NCBI GenBank assembly: GCA_963978545.1
Contig: OZ021729.1
Location: 91,542,466 to 91,606,465 of the forward strand
Length of the DNA: 64,000 nt
Source: Linyphia triangularis
Taxonomy: Eukaryota > Arthropoda > Arachnida > Araneae > Linyphiidae
Direction of reading: 5' to 3'
Shown here: positions 56,408-64,000 of the stretch, in pieces
Layout of the letters: each line of letters opens with the position of its first letter
How positions within the stretch are numbered: position 1 is the stretch's first letter
Translations under genes and position numbers: made by a program
The notes under the pieces: model-generated
The model's database searches: none
Told to the model about the DNA's origin: nothing
The model's input: the letters and a program-made list of their open reading frames with translations, nothing else

Positions 56408-57065
56408 CTTATAGACTGAGAGGCGACTGCAATTTTCGGACCCCATCGAACATCATTCTGAATTTTTTATAGAAATTAGAGAAAAGTGAGTACATTAAGA
56501 ATCCTCTGGTCTGCCGTGGTAAAAATTGCCGAAACTGGTCAAAAATCGATAAGTTGAACTAAATCCAATTGCCAAATGAGCCATAACTTGCCAAATAATG
56601 AAAAAAAAAAATTATTTGGTAACCCTCACTCTTTAATTTTCAATTAAGAAGGTTGCCAGATGTTGTTGATTCAGATATTTGGCGACGGTCTACTTGGATC
56701 TATTAAAAGGGAGCCAAGTTGGCAATAAACATTACGACACTGATGATGTAACTGATGTCGCCAATTTGGCTTACTTTTAAAAAATACAAGTTTTACCGAA
56801 CCAGAGATCAGAAATCGTTTGCGCTTTTTCTCATTGAAAATCGAAATGAAGTGGGTTGCCAGACGAATAAGTTTGTTCTATTTTTAGCAAGTTATGAGAT
56901 ATTTGGCAATCGGATTTTAGTTCAACTCATTCCAAGTCGATTATTGATCAGTTTCGGCCATTTTTGCCACGGCAGACCAGTGGATACTCAATTTTCTCTA
57001 ATTTCTATAAAAAAATTCAGAATGATGTTCGATGGGGTCCAAAAATTGCCTCTCGGACTATTAAG
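56408..57065 (+). mobile_element. Foldback MITE, copy 1
   Basis: The left arm TATAGACTGAGAGGCGACTG...GACCCCATCGAACATCATTC continues through TGGTCTGCCGTGG, CCGAAACTGGTCAAAAATCG and GCCAAATGAGCCATAACTTG. The right arm is its imperfect reverse complement, ending in ATTGCCTCTCGGACTA. Nearly the whole element is therefore a stem of some 230 bp with a short centre (TTACGACACTGATGATGTAA). The plus-strand frame 56755-57072 (105 codons) is a chance frame through the right arm. The target duplication and superfamily are uncertain. Confidence 0.8.
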
Positions 57066-57358
57066 TGTCTGATCAGCAAACACCACTATATCGGAAACCC
57101 GGAAAAGTTTACGGTAATGATTTCCAGTTGAATATGAAATCTGGAGACGATTTCTTTAGCTGTGAATTTTTAAAAAAATGTATCTTTAAGTCCTAAGCAT
57201 ACACGAGTAGGGAAAACCAAACGCCCCTGAAATCGCCTCTGTTGTTATCTGAGAAGAGGATTAAGTTTTCGACACGCAATGAATCCTATAGTTAGGTAAA
57301 CGGAAGAGTTTCTTGTTCCATAGGAGAGTTGGATACATACTTCTGTCCCTTTGTGATA

Positions 57359-57736
57359 CACTATCTGGCCAAAAGTATCCGGACACCCAGTGGTATGGAC
57401 TTAGAGCGTCCTGAGGCACATATTAATATGATGTTGGTCCCCCTTTTGCATCGATGACAGCCTTGCACACGTTTGGGAAGACTTTCCACTAATTTTTGAT
57501 AGGTGACCATAGGAATTGCCTTCCAGGCGTCCATCACAGCTGAAGTGAGTACTTGCAGTGAAGATGGTCGATTTGGCTGGCTTCGTCCTTTGACTTATTC
57601 ATTGCCTCACAAACTCATAAATACAATCTGACAAACCACTACCAACACTTTTATAGCTTTCAATTACTTATCAAATTGCGTCACTCGCCAGAACCACTTT
57701 TTTAAGAGGTGTCCGGATACTTTTGGCCAGATAGTG
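57359..57736 (-). mobile_element. Tc1/mariner-type MITE, internally deleted
   Basis: The terminal inverted repeats are identical over 29 bp. Each starts CACTATCTGGCCAAAAGTAT and continues CCGGACACC, at 57359-57387 and, inverted, 57708-57736. TA lies on both sides (57357-57358 and 57737-57738), the Tc1/mariner target duplication. Inside, the minus strand carries the start and the end of a Tc1-type transposase with the middle deleted. It lies in the spacer between the two foldback copies. Confidence 0.95.
57423..57602 (-). pseudogene. Tc1-like transposase, fused N- and C-terminal relics
   Basis: On the minus strand an ATG at 57602-57600 opens MNKSKDEASQ, and soon after, in a shifted frame, comes AWKAIPMVTYQKLVESLPKR. 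One more one-base shift gives KAVIDAKGGPTSY and a TAA stop at 57425-57423. The pattern W..IP...(Q/L)(K/N)LV.S(M/L)P.R...V(I)(D/E)AKGG.T.Y is the standard C-terminal end of Tc1 transposases. The DDE catalytic domain is absent, so it cannot act and must have been mobilised, if at all, by a partner element. Confidence 0.85.
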
Positions 57737-57901
57737 TACTCAATGCCATAAAATGCCGTTCAGAAGAAGCTTCCTTACTGTGAAATGACGTAACTGAGAA
57801 ACAGACAGAAAGGTTGCATGTTAGATAGACAGGCATCAAATTTTATACACACCGGTTTTCAAAATGAATTGATGGGATTTAATTTGATAAAGACGGCATA
57901 C

Positions 57902-58518
57902 CTATTATAGTCCGAGAGGCAACTACAATTTTTGGACCCCATCGAACATTATTCTGAGTTTTTTATAGAAATTGTAGAAAAGTGAGTAGGTTATGAATCC
58001 ACTGGTCTGCCGTGGCGAAAATGGCCGAAACTGATCAAAAATCGACTTGGAATGAGTTGAATTAAAATCCGATAGCCAAATATGTCGTAACTTGCCGAAA
58101 AGAGAACACATTTTTAGTCTAGTAACCCACTGCATTTGAATTTCAATGAGGAAAAGCGTAAACGATTTCTGATCTCTGGCTCGGAAAACTTGTATCTTTT
58201 AAAAGTAAGCCAAATTGGTGACATCAGTTACGTCATCAGTGACGTAATGTTTCTTGCCAATTTGGCTCATTTGTGAAAGATGCCACACATCCGAATCGTC
58301 TGTAACCTCCTTAATTGAAAATTAAAGAGTGAGGGTTACCAAATAAAAAAAAATGCGCATTATTTGACAAGTTATGGCGCATTTGGCAATTGGATTTAGT
58401 TCAACTTATTAAAAGTCGATTTTTGACAAGTTTCGTCTATTTTTGCCACGGTCTATAAAAAATTCAGAATGATGTTCGTTGGGATCCAAATATTGCAGTT
58501 GCCTCTCAGTCTATAAGG
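57902..58518 (-). mobile_element. Foldback MITE, copy 2 (inverted relative to copy 1)
   Basis: It is the same element as 56408-57065 in the opposite direction. Its right end, read on the minus strand, gives TATAGACTGAGAGGCAACTG like the left end of copy 1, and blocks such as TTTGGTAACCCTCACTCTTT and ACATTACGTCACTGATGACG match in order. The left arm is ATAGTCCGAGAGGCAACTAC. Together the two copies form a long imperfect inverted repeat of about 0.65 kb arms with a spacer of about 0.84 kb. Confidence 0.8.
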
Positions 58519-58529
58519 GCTCTTTTCAT

Positions 58530-59076
58530 TTGCACAGATTTGTCAATAAGCACAATTGGTGAAATCAATGCATTCTGCAAAAGTGACTATTCTACTCAGT
58601 AAAAGAATCGTATTCCATAGATCAACTCATTCCACTCTATTCAGATGGTAATAAATTCCCGCATTTATTAAAAACTATTGAAATTAGTTTATATTTAAGA
58701 AGAACTTCTTTCTTATTCCAAATATTCAAACAAAAGTTCTTTAGAAAAATTAGTTATTCAAATATTAAGAAAAGAAAATGCCCGAAAACCTAATCCGATT
58801 GCTTTCCTATCAAAACGTTATTTTATAGAGGTGACGTCCTTCCGTTTCTATGGTTATTGTGAGGTTTCTGCCAAATAGTTGGTATGAATTTTTTTTTTTT
58901 TAGACAATTGACATATCGTCTTGACTGCGAGAAACTTGCAAAATTGGTATCGGCTGCTGCGTTTCAAGACAAGTAATTTCAGATCTCTTGACGTTCCATT
59001 AGCTTCGAGCTGAATGTGTCATTTTTCTCACCAAATCTAACAGGCGAACTTTGGTTGCAAATTAAAAATAAAAAAG

Positions 59077-59115
<39 letters not shown>

Positions 59116-59500
59116 AAAATAGCCTTAAACAGAAATTTTTGTGTTTATTTCCTTTTTGAAACATTTAGAATTAAATTTAAAAAAAAAAAAAAATTAAAAA
59201 AATGCGGGAATTGTCCATGGGATGCCGTATTTCAATATTGCAAAGTAGTTTTTCAAACTAGCCCATTTTTTTACTTTTCTATTCAACGCAGCTTCTGTCG
59301 CTCACTGTTCCGCATTTATTTTAATTTCTAAGTTCAGGTGTCCTTTCTTGAAGGCAATGTAAATATTTAATCGTGATTCATTTTTGAGTTAGCTAATAAA
59401 TCATGATATTCAATGTGGTTTTTTCTGTATCTTTCTGGATGCCGTTGCATGCTAATTTTGCGTAAAAACAGCAAGAGGAGATTCCAATTATGTGAAAGTC
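58530..59500. other. Intergenic DNA with a long A-run
   Basis: The A-run of about 33 bases at 59081-59113 and another at 59179-59193 are the only structures. No gene is visible. Confidence 0.5.
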
Positions 59501-59514
59501 CCTACCGATCAATG

Positions 59515-59695
59515 GCCGACCAAACGGTATAGTAGTTAGCGTGCTAGCTTCTAGACCGCTAGGTTGCGGGTTCGAGTCCCGTGTTAAGCATGCGTGTTTG
59601 TAAATGTATGTTGGCTTGTCAAATGACGAATGTTTCGGCGCATTATAGCCCTCGTGTTGCTGACGGCGCCAGATAATCTGAAAACAACCAACCAA
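59515..59695 (+). mobile_element. SINE family A, full-length copy with perfect target duplication
   Basis: It starts GCCGACCAAACGGTATAGTA, keeps an intact B box (GGTTCGAGTCC) and has a complete body and AACC tail. A perfect 15-bp direct repeat, CCCTACCGATCAATG, flanks it at 59500-59514 and 59696-59710. The minus-strand frame 59393-59695 is its antisense reading. Confidence 0.97.
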
Positions 59696-59764
59696 CCCTA
59701 CCGATCAATGAGTAAATCGCCATTGGATGCCATTGCCAACACTTGGATGGAAAAATTAAGGAAC

Positions 59765-60153
59765 AAACCTACCTAGAACATGCAATTCGATTTCGAAAAA
59801 TCGATGCCACATAATTTTTGTTAATAAGTAAAAATAAATATCGTATTTTATAGAATATGATATTTATTTTTACTTCTTCGTAAAAATCACGTGGCATCGA
59901 TTTTTTTAACCTTTAACTGCTGTGGTTGGGTGGTTTGAGGTTTTTGGCACAAGAGCAACACATGGTTCATACTGCACCAAACAAATTTGTGAACACCAGT
60001 TTAAAGTTTAAGAAACATCAGAAAAATTAATATAAAAGTCAAAGATGAGATAATTTAGGGGGTGGAAGCATTCCACAAAAAATGATTCGCGGTCTGTCAG
60101 AAAGCTTACAGCAGTTAAAGGTTAAATCGAATTGCATGCTTCAAGGTAGGTTT
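59765..60153. mobile_element. Foldback MITE interrupted by a TTAA MITE
   Basis: The left arm AAACCTACCTAGAACATGCA continues ATTCGATTTCGAAAAATCGATGCCAC. The right arm, after removing the insert 59910-60121 and one TTAA, is its reverse complement: GTGGCATCGATTTTT...AAATCGAATTGCATGCTTCAAGGTAGGTTT. The arms are about 85 bp each and meet near 59850 at GTATTTTATAGAATATGATA. The superfamily is unknown. Confidence 0.85.
59910..60121. mobile_element. TTAA-flanked MITE, CCTTTAACTGCTGT family
   Basis: A 212-bp element with 14-bp terminal inverted repeats CCTTTAACTGCTGT / ACAGCAGTTAAAGG and TTAA on both sides (59906-59909 and 60122-60125). The TTAA duplication and CCY start fit the piggyBac superfamily. 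It is inserted in the right arm of the foldback 59765-60153, which is intact once it is removed. It has no coding capacity. Confidence 0.92.
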
Positions 60154-60397
60154 AATATACAATGTTTTGTCCAGTCCTTTGATACTTTTTCTACATATGC
60201 GGCTTAGATTTCCTTCCCCATTTCATCATTAATCAGGACCTAATGCTGCAATATTTTACCACAATTTCCACCTAAGTATCGTTTAAAACTTAAAAAAATG
60301 TACCCAAGGCATAACAAGAATGCTTCTAAATACAAATTCAAAAATAATTTATTTTTTTTTCTCTGCACTGTAAAAAGTTTTTATGAGCTTGTTTATA

Positions 60398-60682
60398 AAA
60401 ACTAATAATAAATTTTATAATTAAATTAATACATTTTATAATTAAAATAAATAAAAAATTTTATAATTAAATTATTACATTTTATAATTCAAATAATAAA
60501 TTTATAATTATATTAATGCATATTATAATTAAATTCATATATTTTATAATTAAATTAAATTAAATTAATAATAAATTTATAATTAAAATAATAAATTTAT
60601 AATTAAATTGAAACATTTTGCAATTCAAATAATAAATTTTATAATTAAATTAACGCATTTTATAATTAAATTCATACATTTT
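60398..60682 (+). repeat. AT-rich minisatellite, TTTATAATTAAATT-based units
   Basis: About twelve to fourteen degenerate units of 18-25 bp built on TTTATAATTAAATT(A/C)A(T/A) with ACATTTTATAATT or AATAAATTTATAATT spacers. It is tandem with higher-order alternation. Confidence 0.85.
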
Positions 60683-60689
60683 TAGTCTT

Positions 60690-61060
60690 TTTTAATAAAA
60701 ATTGGATTTAAACTGTTTACATTTTGTCTTGAAATATCGCGTGAAATACACGTAACATATGTGTCTAGAAACGTGTTGGATCAATCTGTTCAGTTTAACT
60801 AATTAATAAAACTATAAATCAATGTATAAAAATTAAACAACCAACATCAGTGTCATAAATCACTGTACTTAAAAAAATATATATCATAAAAGTTTTCATT
60901 GATGCGTTTTTGCTCTATAGACCAATTTATGCATAATATAGTTTATTCTAATAATATTTCCATCCGAATAATATGCTAAACTAATTTACCTGAACAAAAT
61001 GCAATTTCTAATTTTATTTTAGATTGCATCAGTCTTTAAATAAAACTAATGGAAATCATA
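60690..61060. other. A+T-rich intergenic DNA
   Basis: I see no gene or element. Confidence 0.5.
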
Positions 61061-61400
61061 AGATATTCAGTCAGTGATGACGCGGGCACTGATGTAAAGT
61101 GCTCGTTACTTAGAATTTTTGAACGAATAATTTAATAAAAGTCTAAGTTTGGATAAGAATGTGCGAACTGGGGCTTTTCAGTCGAGCAATTTCAATTATT
61201 CTTATCACCTCACGTGATAGATTAAAAAAAAAAGTTTCTCAAAAAAAGAGGAACCTAATTACATTTGAAATAATTGAAGCATTAGAGAATTCTGACACTT
61301 TGAAGGCGCTTTTATTATCTCGAAGAAGATAACTTCTGCACGAAGATGGTTATCGAAAGGACGATCATTTCTTAAGACATGTTGGATAGTGTTCTATGAA
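61060..61400. promoter_or_regulatory. Candidate regulatory island with an E-box
   Basis: AGTGATGACGCGGGCACTGA, CTTATCACCTCACGTGATAG (E-box CACGTG flanked by TATCAC/GTGATA) and GAAGGCGCTTTTATTATCTC are complex words. No open frame is present. This is a composition-based inference. Confidence 0.22.
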
Positions 61401-61988
61401 TTCAGTAGATTTTTTTCTAATAATACAGAAAATTTATAGGGGGGAAACCCCTAATAATAGAAAACACTACTAAAATTATTGCGACGGTTTGTTATAACAG
61501 ACAAAAACAAAAGGTGTAAATTGGTTCAAGCCAAGTAAATGCTTTAAACTCTCTGCCAGAAAAAGCTGTGATATTTATTTTCTTACACAAATGGTTTATG
61601 GATTAGTAGTTGGAGGCGCCTTTTAACCCTTGGTCCCCCTCGCGGTTAGTTGCGTGTGGGACAAATGTCCCCCAAATTCAGATTTTCACAATTAAATTCT
61701 TGACCAATTATTAAAGTAAGTGGCTATTTAAATTTATAAAAACGCCATTTAACATAATAAAATGAAAATTAAAAATAACTCAACCTATAAAAAAAAACAA
61801 AAAAAAACAACATATTAATTGAATTGAATTGTAAGAAGATTCAAATTTATTTTTAAAATAGTTTTAAAACACAATAAGCAAAAACACATTAAAGATTGTT
61901 GATAAAATTATTGGGAAATTATAAATTTGCATCTAAAATACTATAAAGACAATTATATAAAACAGAGAAATAGATTTTATTATAAAAG

Positions 61989-62092
61989 TTATTCATTGTC
62001 CTCTTCCACATCTGCACAATTTACCCACAGTTCAATCTGAAATAAACAGTCCTTGCGGACCCATTTTTCACAGTTTTGCCTTTTCAGTATTA
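61989..62092 (-). pseudogene. Possible terminal exon of the piggyBac-like element gene
   Basis: On the minus strand a T-rich tract ends TATTTTAAG (splice-acceptor-like, to 62093). It is followed by an open frame ILKRQNCEKWVRKDCLFQIE continuing LWVNCADVEEDNE to a TAA at 61991-61989. AATAAA (61981-61976) follows within ten bases, a plausible polyadenylation signal. NCEKWVRKDC recalls the CxxxW(V/I)HxxC core of small zinc-binding tails found at the C-terminus of many transposases, here with R in place of H. The upstream coding part is not visible. Confidence 0.4.
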
Positions 62093-62318
62093 CTTAAAAT
62101 ATAAAAAAGAAAAGAAAAATGATGAATTAATGTAAAATAAATTTATATATATATATTTTTATTGCTGGGAAATAATATGTCAGTCAAATCATATAAAAAA
62201 AATAACAAACCTTTCTCACAAAATATAAAAAACAATAAAATATAATAAATGTACAAAACTTTTAAATTACCTACCAAAATTAGAATACAGGGTCCGTCAC
62301 ATGGGGGACAAACGTTAA

Positions 62319-63035
62319 GGTATACATATACATTAGGAATCGCGAAATTTGACTCAAGTCTGCGTTTTTGTTTTTTGATTTTAAAATATTCCCGAATTCA
62401 TTACCATTAAAATTATACCATTTTCTTTCTGAGACTTAAATTACTTTTTAAATTACAGTAGGTTTTGTGAACCTGTTTTGTATCACGTTCGTGTTGTAAA
62501 CTTTAAACGCGTTTTCTGAAGAATGATATTTTGGTGTTATATGTCTCTACGCCAACGGTCATAACTTCATAATAAATGGTCCGATTTACAAAATTCTAAT
62601 TTTGTTTTGTAGACAATAGTTGTGAATATGTTTTCTATGGAGAATCTAATATATATTGTGATAAACACATTTTTTATGCATATTTTAATCTGAATTTTTT
62701 GTTAAAAACTACGTATTTTTTAAAACTTTTTATTTAAAAACTTATAATTAAATAAATATTCAAGCCAAATTCAAAATTTCCCATAGGAACATGCGTCAAT
62801 ATAATATCTCTTAATTGCAATAAAAATAATACCTCTAAGTTAATTACAAGTTTATTTATGTATGTTCTAATAATGTCCTAATTAGTCACTTTAATTGCAA
62901 GTAGCTCATTAAATAATTGACGGAAAAAAAGTCTATATATAAAAATGCATTATTTTTAATTCTGATATACTGCCTAAAAGTATGAAATTATAACCAAAAA
63001 ATTAAAGAAAATCTTTTCAATTGTATATGTATACC
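62319..63035 (+). mobile_element. TTAA-flanked MITE, GGTATACATATA family, copy 3 (nested)
   Basis: A 717-bp copy in the same direction as copy 1, flanked by TTAA at 62315-62318 and 63036-63039. Matching blocks include GGTATACATATACATTAGGA, TTTTGTTTTTTGATTTTAAA and CTACGCCAACGGTCATAACT. Divergence from copies 1 and 2 is clearly greater than between those two. It sits inside the piggyBac-like element, so it inserted after that element did. Confidence 0.85.
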
Positions 63036-63323
63036 TTAACCAAATAGGTTCTGTGTCGCCTGAGTACAAGCATGAAACTGAATGAAATCACGTAGGGAAA
63101 CGTCAATATTAGATAGAAAGGTACTTTAATCATGATCTATCGAGAAATTGACAATACAATATTTGTGGGGGGTCTACCGCGCGACTAACCAAGGGTTAAT
63201 GAAAGCACTCATTTTAATTTGTTTGATTCTTGCCTTTTTCTTTTTATAAAATAGCTAATATTAATGTAAATTTGTCTCAATGCTTTCAAAATATTTGCAA
63301 CACAAATTACCATATTTTTCTGT

Positions 63324-63488
63324 GCCGACCAAACGGTATAGTGGTTAGCGTGCTAGCTTCTAGACCCCGAGGTTGTGAGTCCCGTGTAAGGCATGGGTGT
63401 TTGTAAATGTATGTTGGCTTGTCTAATGACGAATGTTTCGGCGCATTAAAGCCCTTGTGTTGGCGCCAGATTATCTGAAAACAACCAA
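63324..63488 (+). mobile_element. SINE family A copy with internal deletions and perfect target duplication
   Basis: It starts GCCGACCAAACGGTATAGTG. Five bases are lost around the B box (GAGGTTGTGAGTCCCG instead of the usual GGGTTCGAGTCCCG context), and the 3' TGCTGACGGCGCC is shortened. A perfect 14-bp direct repeat, CCATATTTTTCTGT, flanks it at 63310-63323 and 63489-63502. The damaged B box means this copy should not be transcribed by pol III. Confidence 0.95.
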
Positions 63489-63533
63489 CCATATTTTTCT
63501 GTTACGGTTTGGCACTAATTATGAAATCGAAGC

Positions 63534-63830
63534 TTCTAACTCGAGAGTAGATTGCAAGTTCAGATACCTCATCAAACATCTTTCGGAATTTTTTAAAAAG
63601 GTCAATAGATTTCGACTATACTGGTATGGAAGGGCAAAGAAACTTTAAAAAAATTGTCTTTAAATGGGTTAAACTTAATCCGATTTCCAAATATGTCATA
63701 ATTTTCGAAATATCTCTTTTATATTCGGTAAGCCACCGCTATTTAAATTTCAATGGGCGTAGATGATATCTGGCTCGTGGTTCACATTCAAAAGCACTTA
63801 AATGCGTGACCTCAACATATTTCATTTAGT
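63534..63830 (+). mobile_element. Diverged partial copy of the 56-58 kb foldback family
   Basis: ACTCGAGAGTAGATTGCAAG, CATCAAACATCTTTCGGAAT, TCCGATTTCCAAATATGTCA and ATTTCAATGGGCGTAGATGA then ATCTGGCTCGTGG align in order with the left arm and centre of 57902-58518. The corresponding words there are GAGAGGCAACTACAA, CATCGAACATTATTCTGAGT, TCCGATAGCCAAATATGTCG and ATTTCAATGAGG...ATCTCTGGCTCGG. Divergence is high and only one arm is present. Confidence 0.5.
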
Positions 63831-64000
63831 AAAACTAGTCAGTTTTTGACAAATTAAATGTTACTCATAAAAAGAAGAAGAAAAAAAAAACTATTTGAAG
63901 ATATCATCCAAATTTTGTTTACTTTTTTTAAAACCGTTATATTTCCCAAAACATTTCGTAGAAAAAAGTTTATTCTCTTAAAATTATAGGATTATATTTA

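Larger units (their letters stand above)
61627..63195 (-). mobile_element. piggyBac-like element remnant
   Basis: TTAA at 61623-61626 and 63196-63199 flank ends CCCTTGGTCC and (inverted) ACCAAGGG. The first eight bases, CCCTTGGT, match exactly, and both subterminal regions carry CGCGGTTAG or TTAGTCGCGCGG words and G/C-rich runs. CCC termini with TTAA duplication are the defining piggyBac features. The element totals 1569 bp but includes a nested 717-bp TTAA MITE plus one TTAA, leaving about 0.85 kb, far below the 2-3 kb of an autonomous element. A possible last exon of its gene lies at 62092-61989. GGGACAAATGTCCC near the left end is palindromic. Confidence 0.75.

Noticed and set aside
59081..59113. 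Long A-run considered as a retroposon poly(A) tail
   Set aside because: No upstream element body, polyadenylation signal in register or target duplication could be found. Similar A/T runs are common throughout the window.
45705..63492. Repeated peptide with QIIWRRQQHEGYNAPKHSSL and CLTRDSNPQPRGLEASTLTT
   Set aside because: It occurs at each SINE family A copy and is the antisense translation of that SINE. It is not a protein family.
1..64000. CRISPR array, operon or prokaryotic content
   Set aside because: The tandem repeats have no spacers. There is no dense coding, no ribosome-binding pattern, and the transposon and SINE content is eukaryotic.

Overview
This window reads as non-coding nuclear DNA from a metazoan with a repeat-rich, strongly A+T-rich genome (roughly three quarters A+T by eye). 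An arthropod is my best guess, inferred from the tRNA-derived SINEs, the Tc1, hAT and TTAA-target DNA transposon remnants and the composition. Nothing here fixes the species. I see no complete protein-coding gene, no rRNA, no functional tRNA gene, no CRISPR array and no operon. The longest open frames are about 122 codons. They are chance frames in GC-rich or pyrimidine-rich DNA, or antisense readings of a SINE.

Layout. Positions 1-1728 are the remnant of a hAT transposon read on the minus strand. Both ends of its transposase are recognisable, and a smaller element flanked by TTAA (531-1271) sits inside it. Positions 1737-2910 hold weak coding-like stretches and a truncated SINE. A three-copy unnamed dispersed repeat lies at 3.2, 4.9 and 19.4 kb. 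Between 10.2 and 13.9 kb, and again at 16.3, 30.8, 35.7, 37.6, 45.4, 47-50, 55.9 and 61.1 kb, are islands of higher-complexity sequence with homeodomain, CRE, YY1/Pho or ETS-like words. These are candidate regulatory DNA, judged by composition alone. The rest, especially 14.4-22.6, 24.8-33.8 and 38.4-43.8 kb, is low-complexity A+T-rich DNA with microsatellites, minisatellites and homopolymer runs.

The right end (46.6-63.8 kb) is a transposon graveyard. It holds a hAT-like CAGGG repeat, a decayed coding stretch split by a second TTAA-flanked element (50.4-51.2 kb), a second SINE family (51.5 and 54.6 kb), and two inverted copies of a foldback element around a Tc1-type MITE with a transposase remnant (56.4-58.5 kb). 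It also holds a foldback with a TTAA MITE nested in one arm (59.8-60.15 kb) and a piggyBac-like element with a third copy of the 740-bp TTAA element nested inside it (61.6-63.2 kb).

Nine copies of one tRNA-derived SINE (family A) are spread over the window on both strands. Six have clear 11-15 bp target-site duplications, which is direct evidence of retroposition. I found no convincing new cellular system. The most notable content is the set of at least three different TTAA-target element families, with two nesting events readable base by base, and the unnamed MITE and SINE families.
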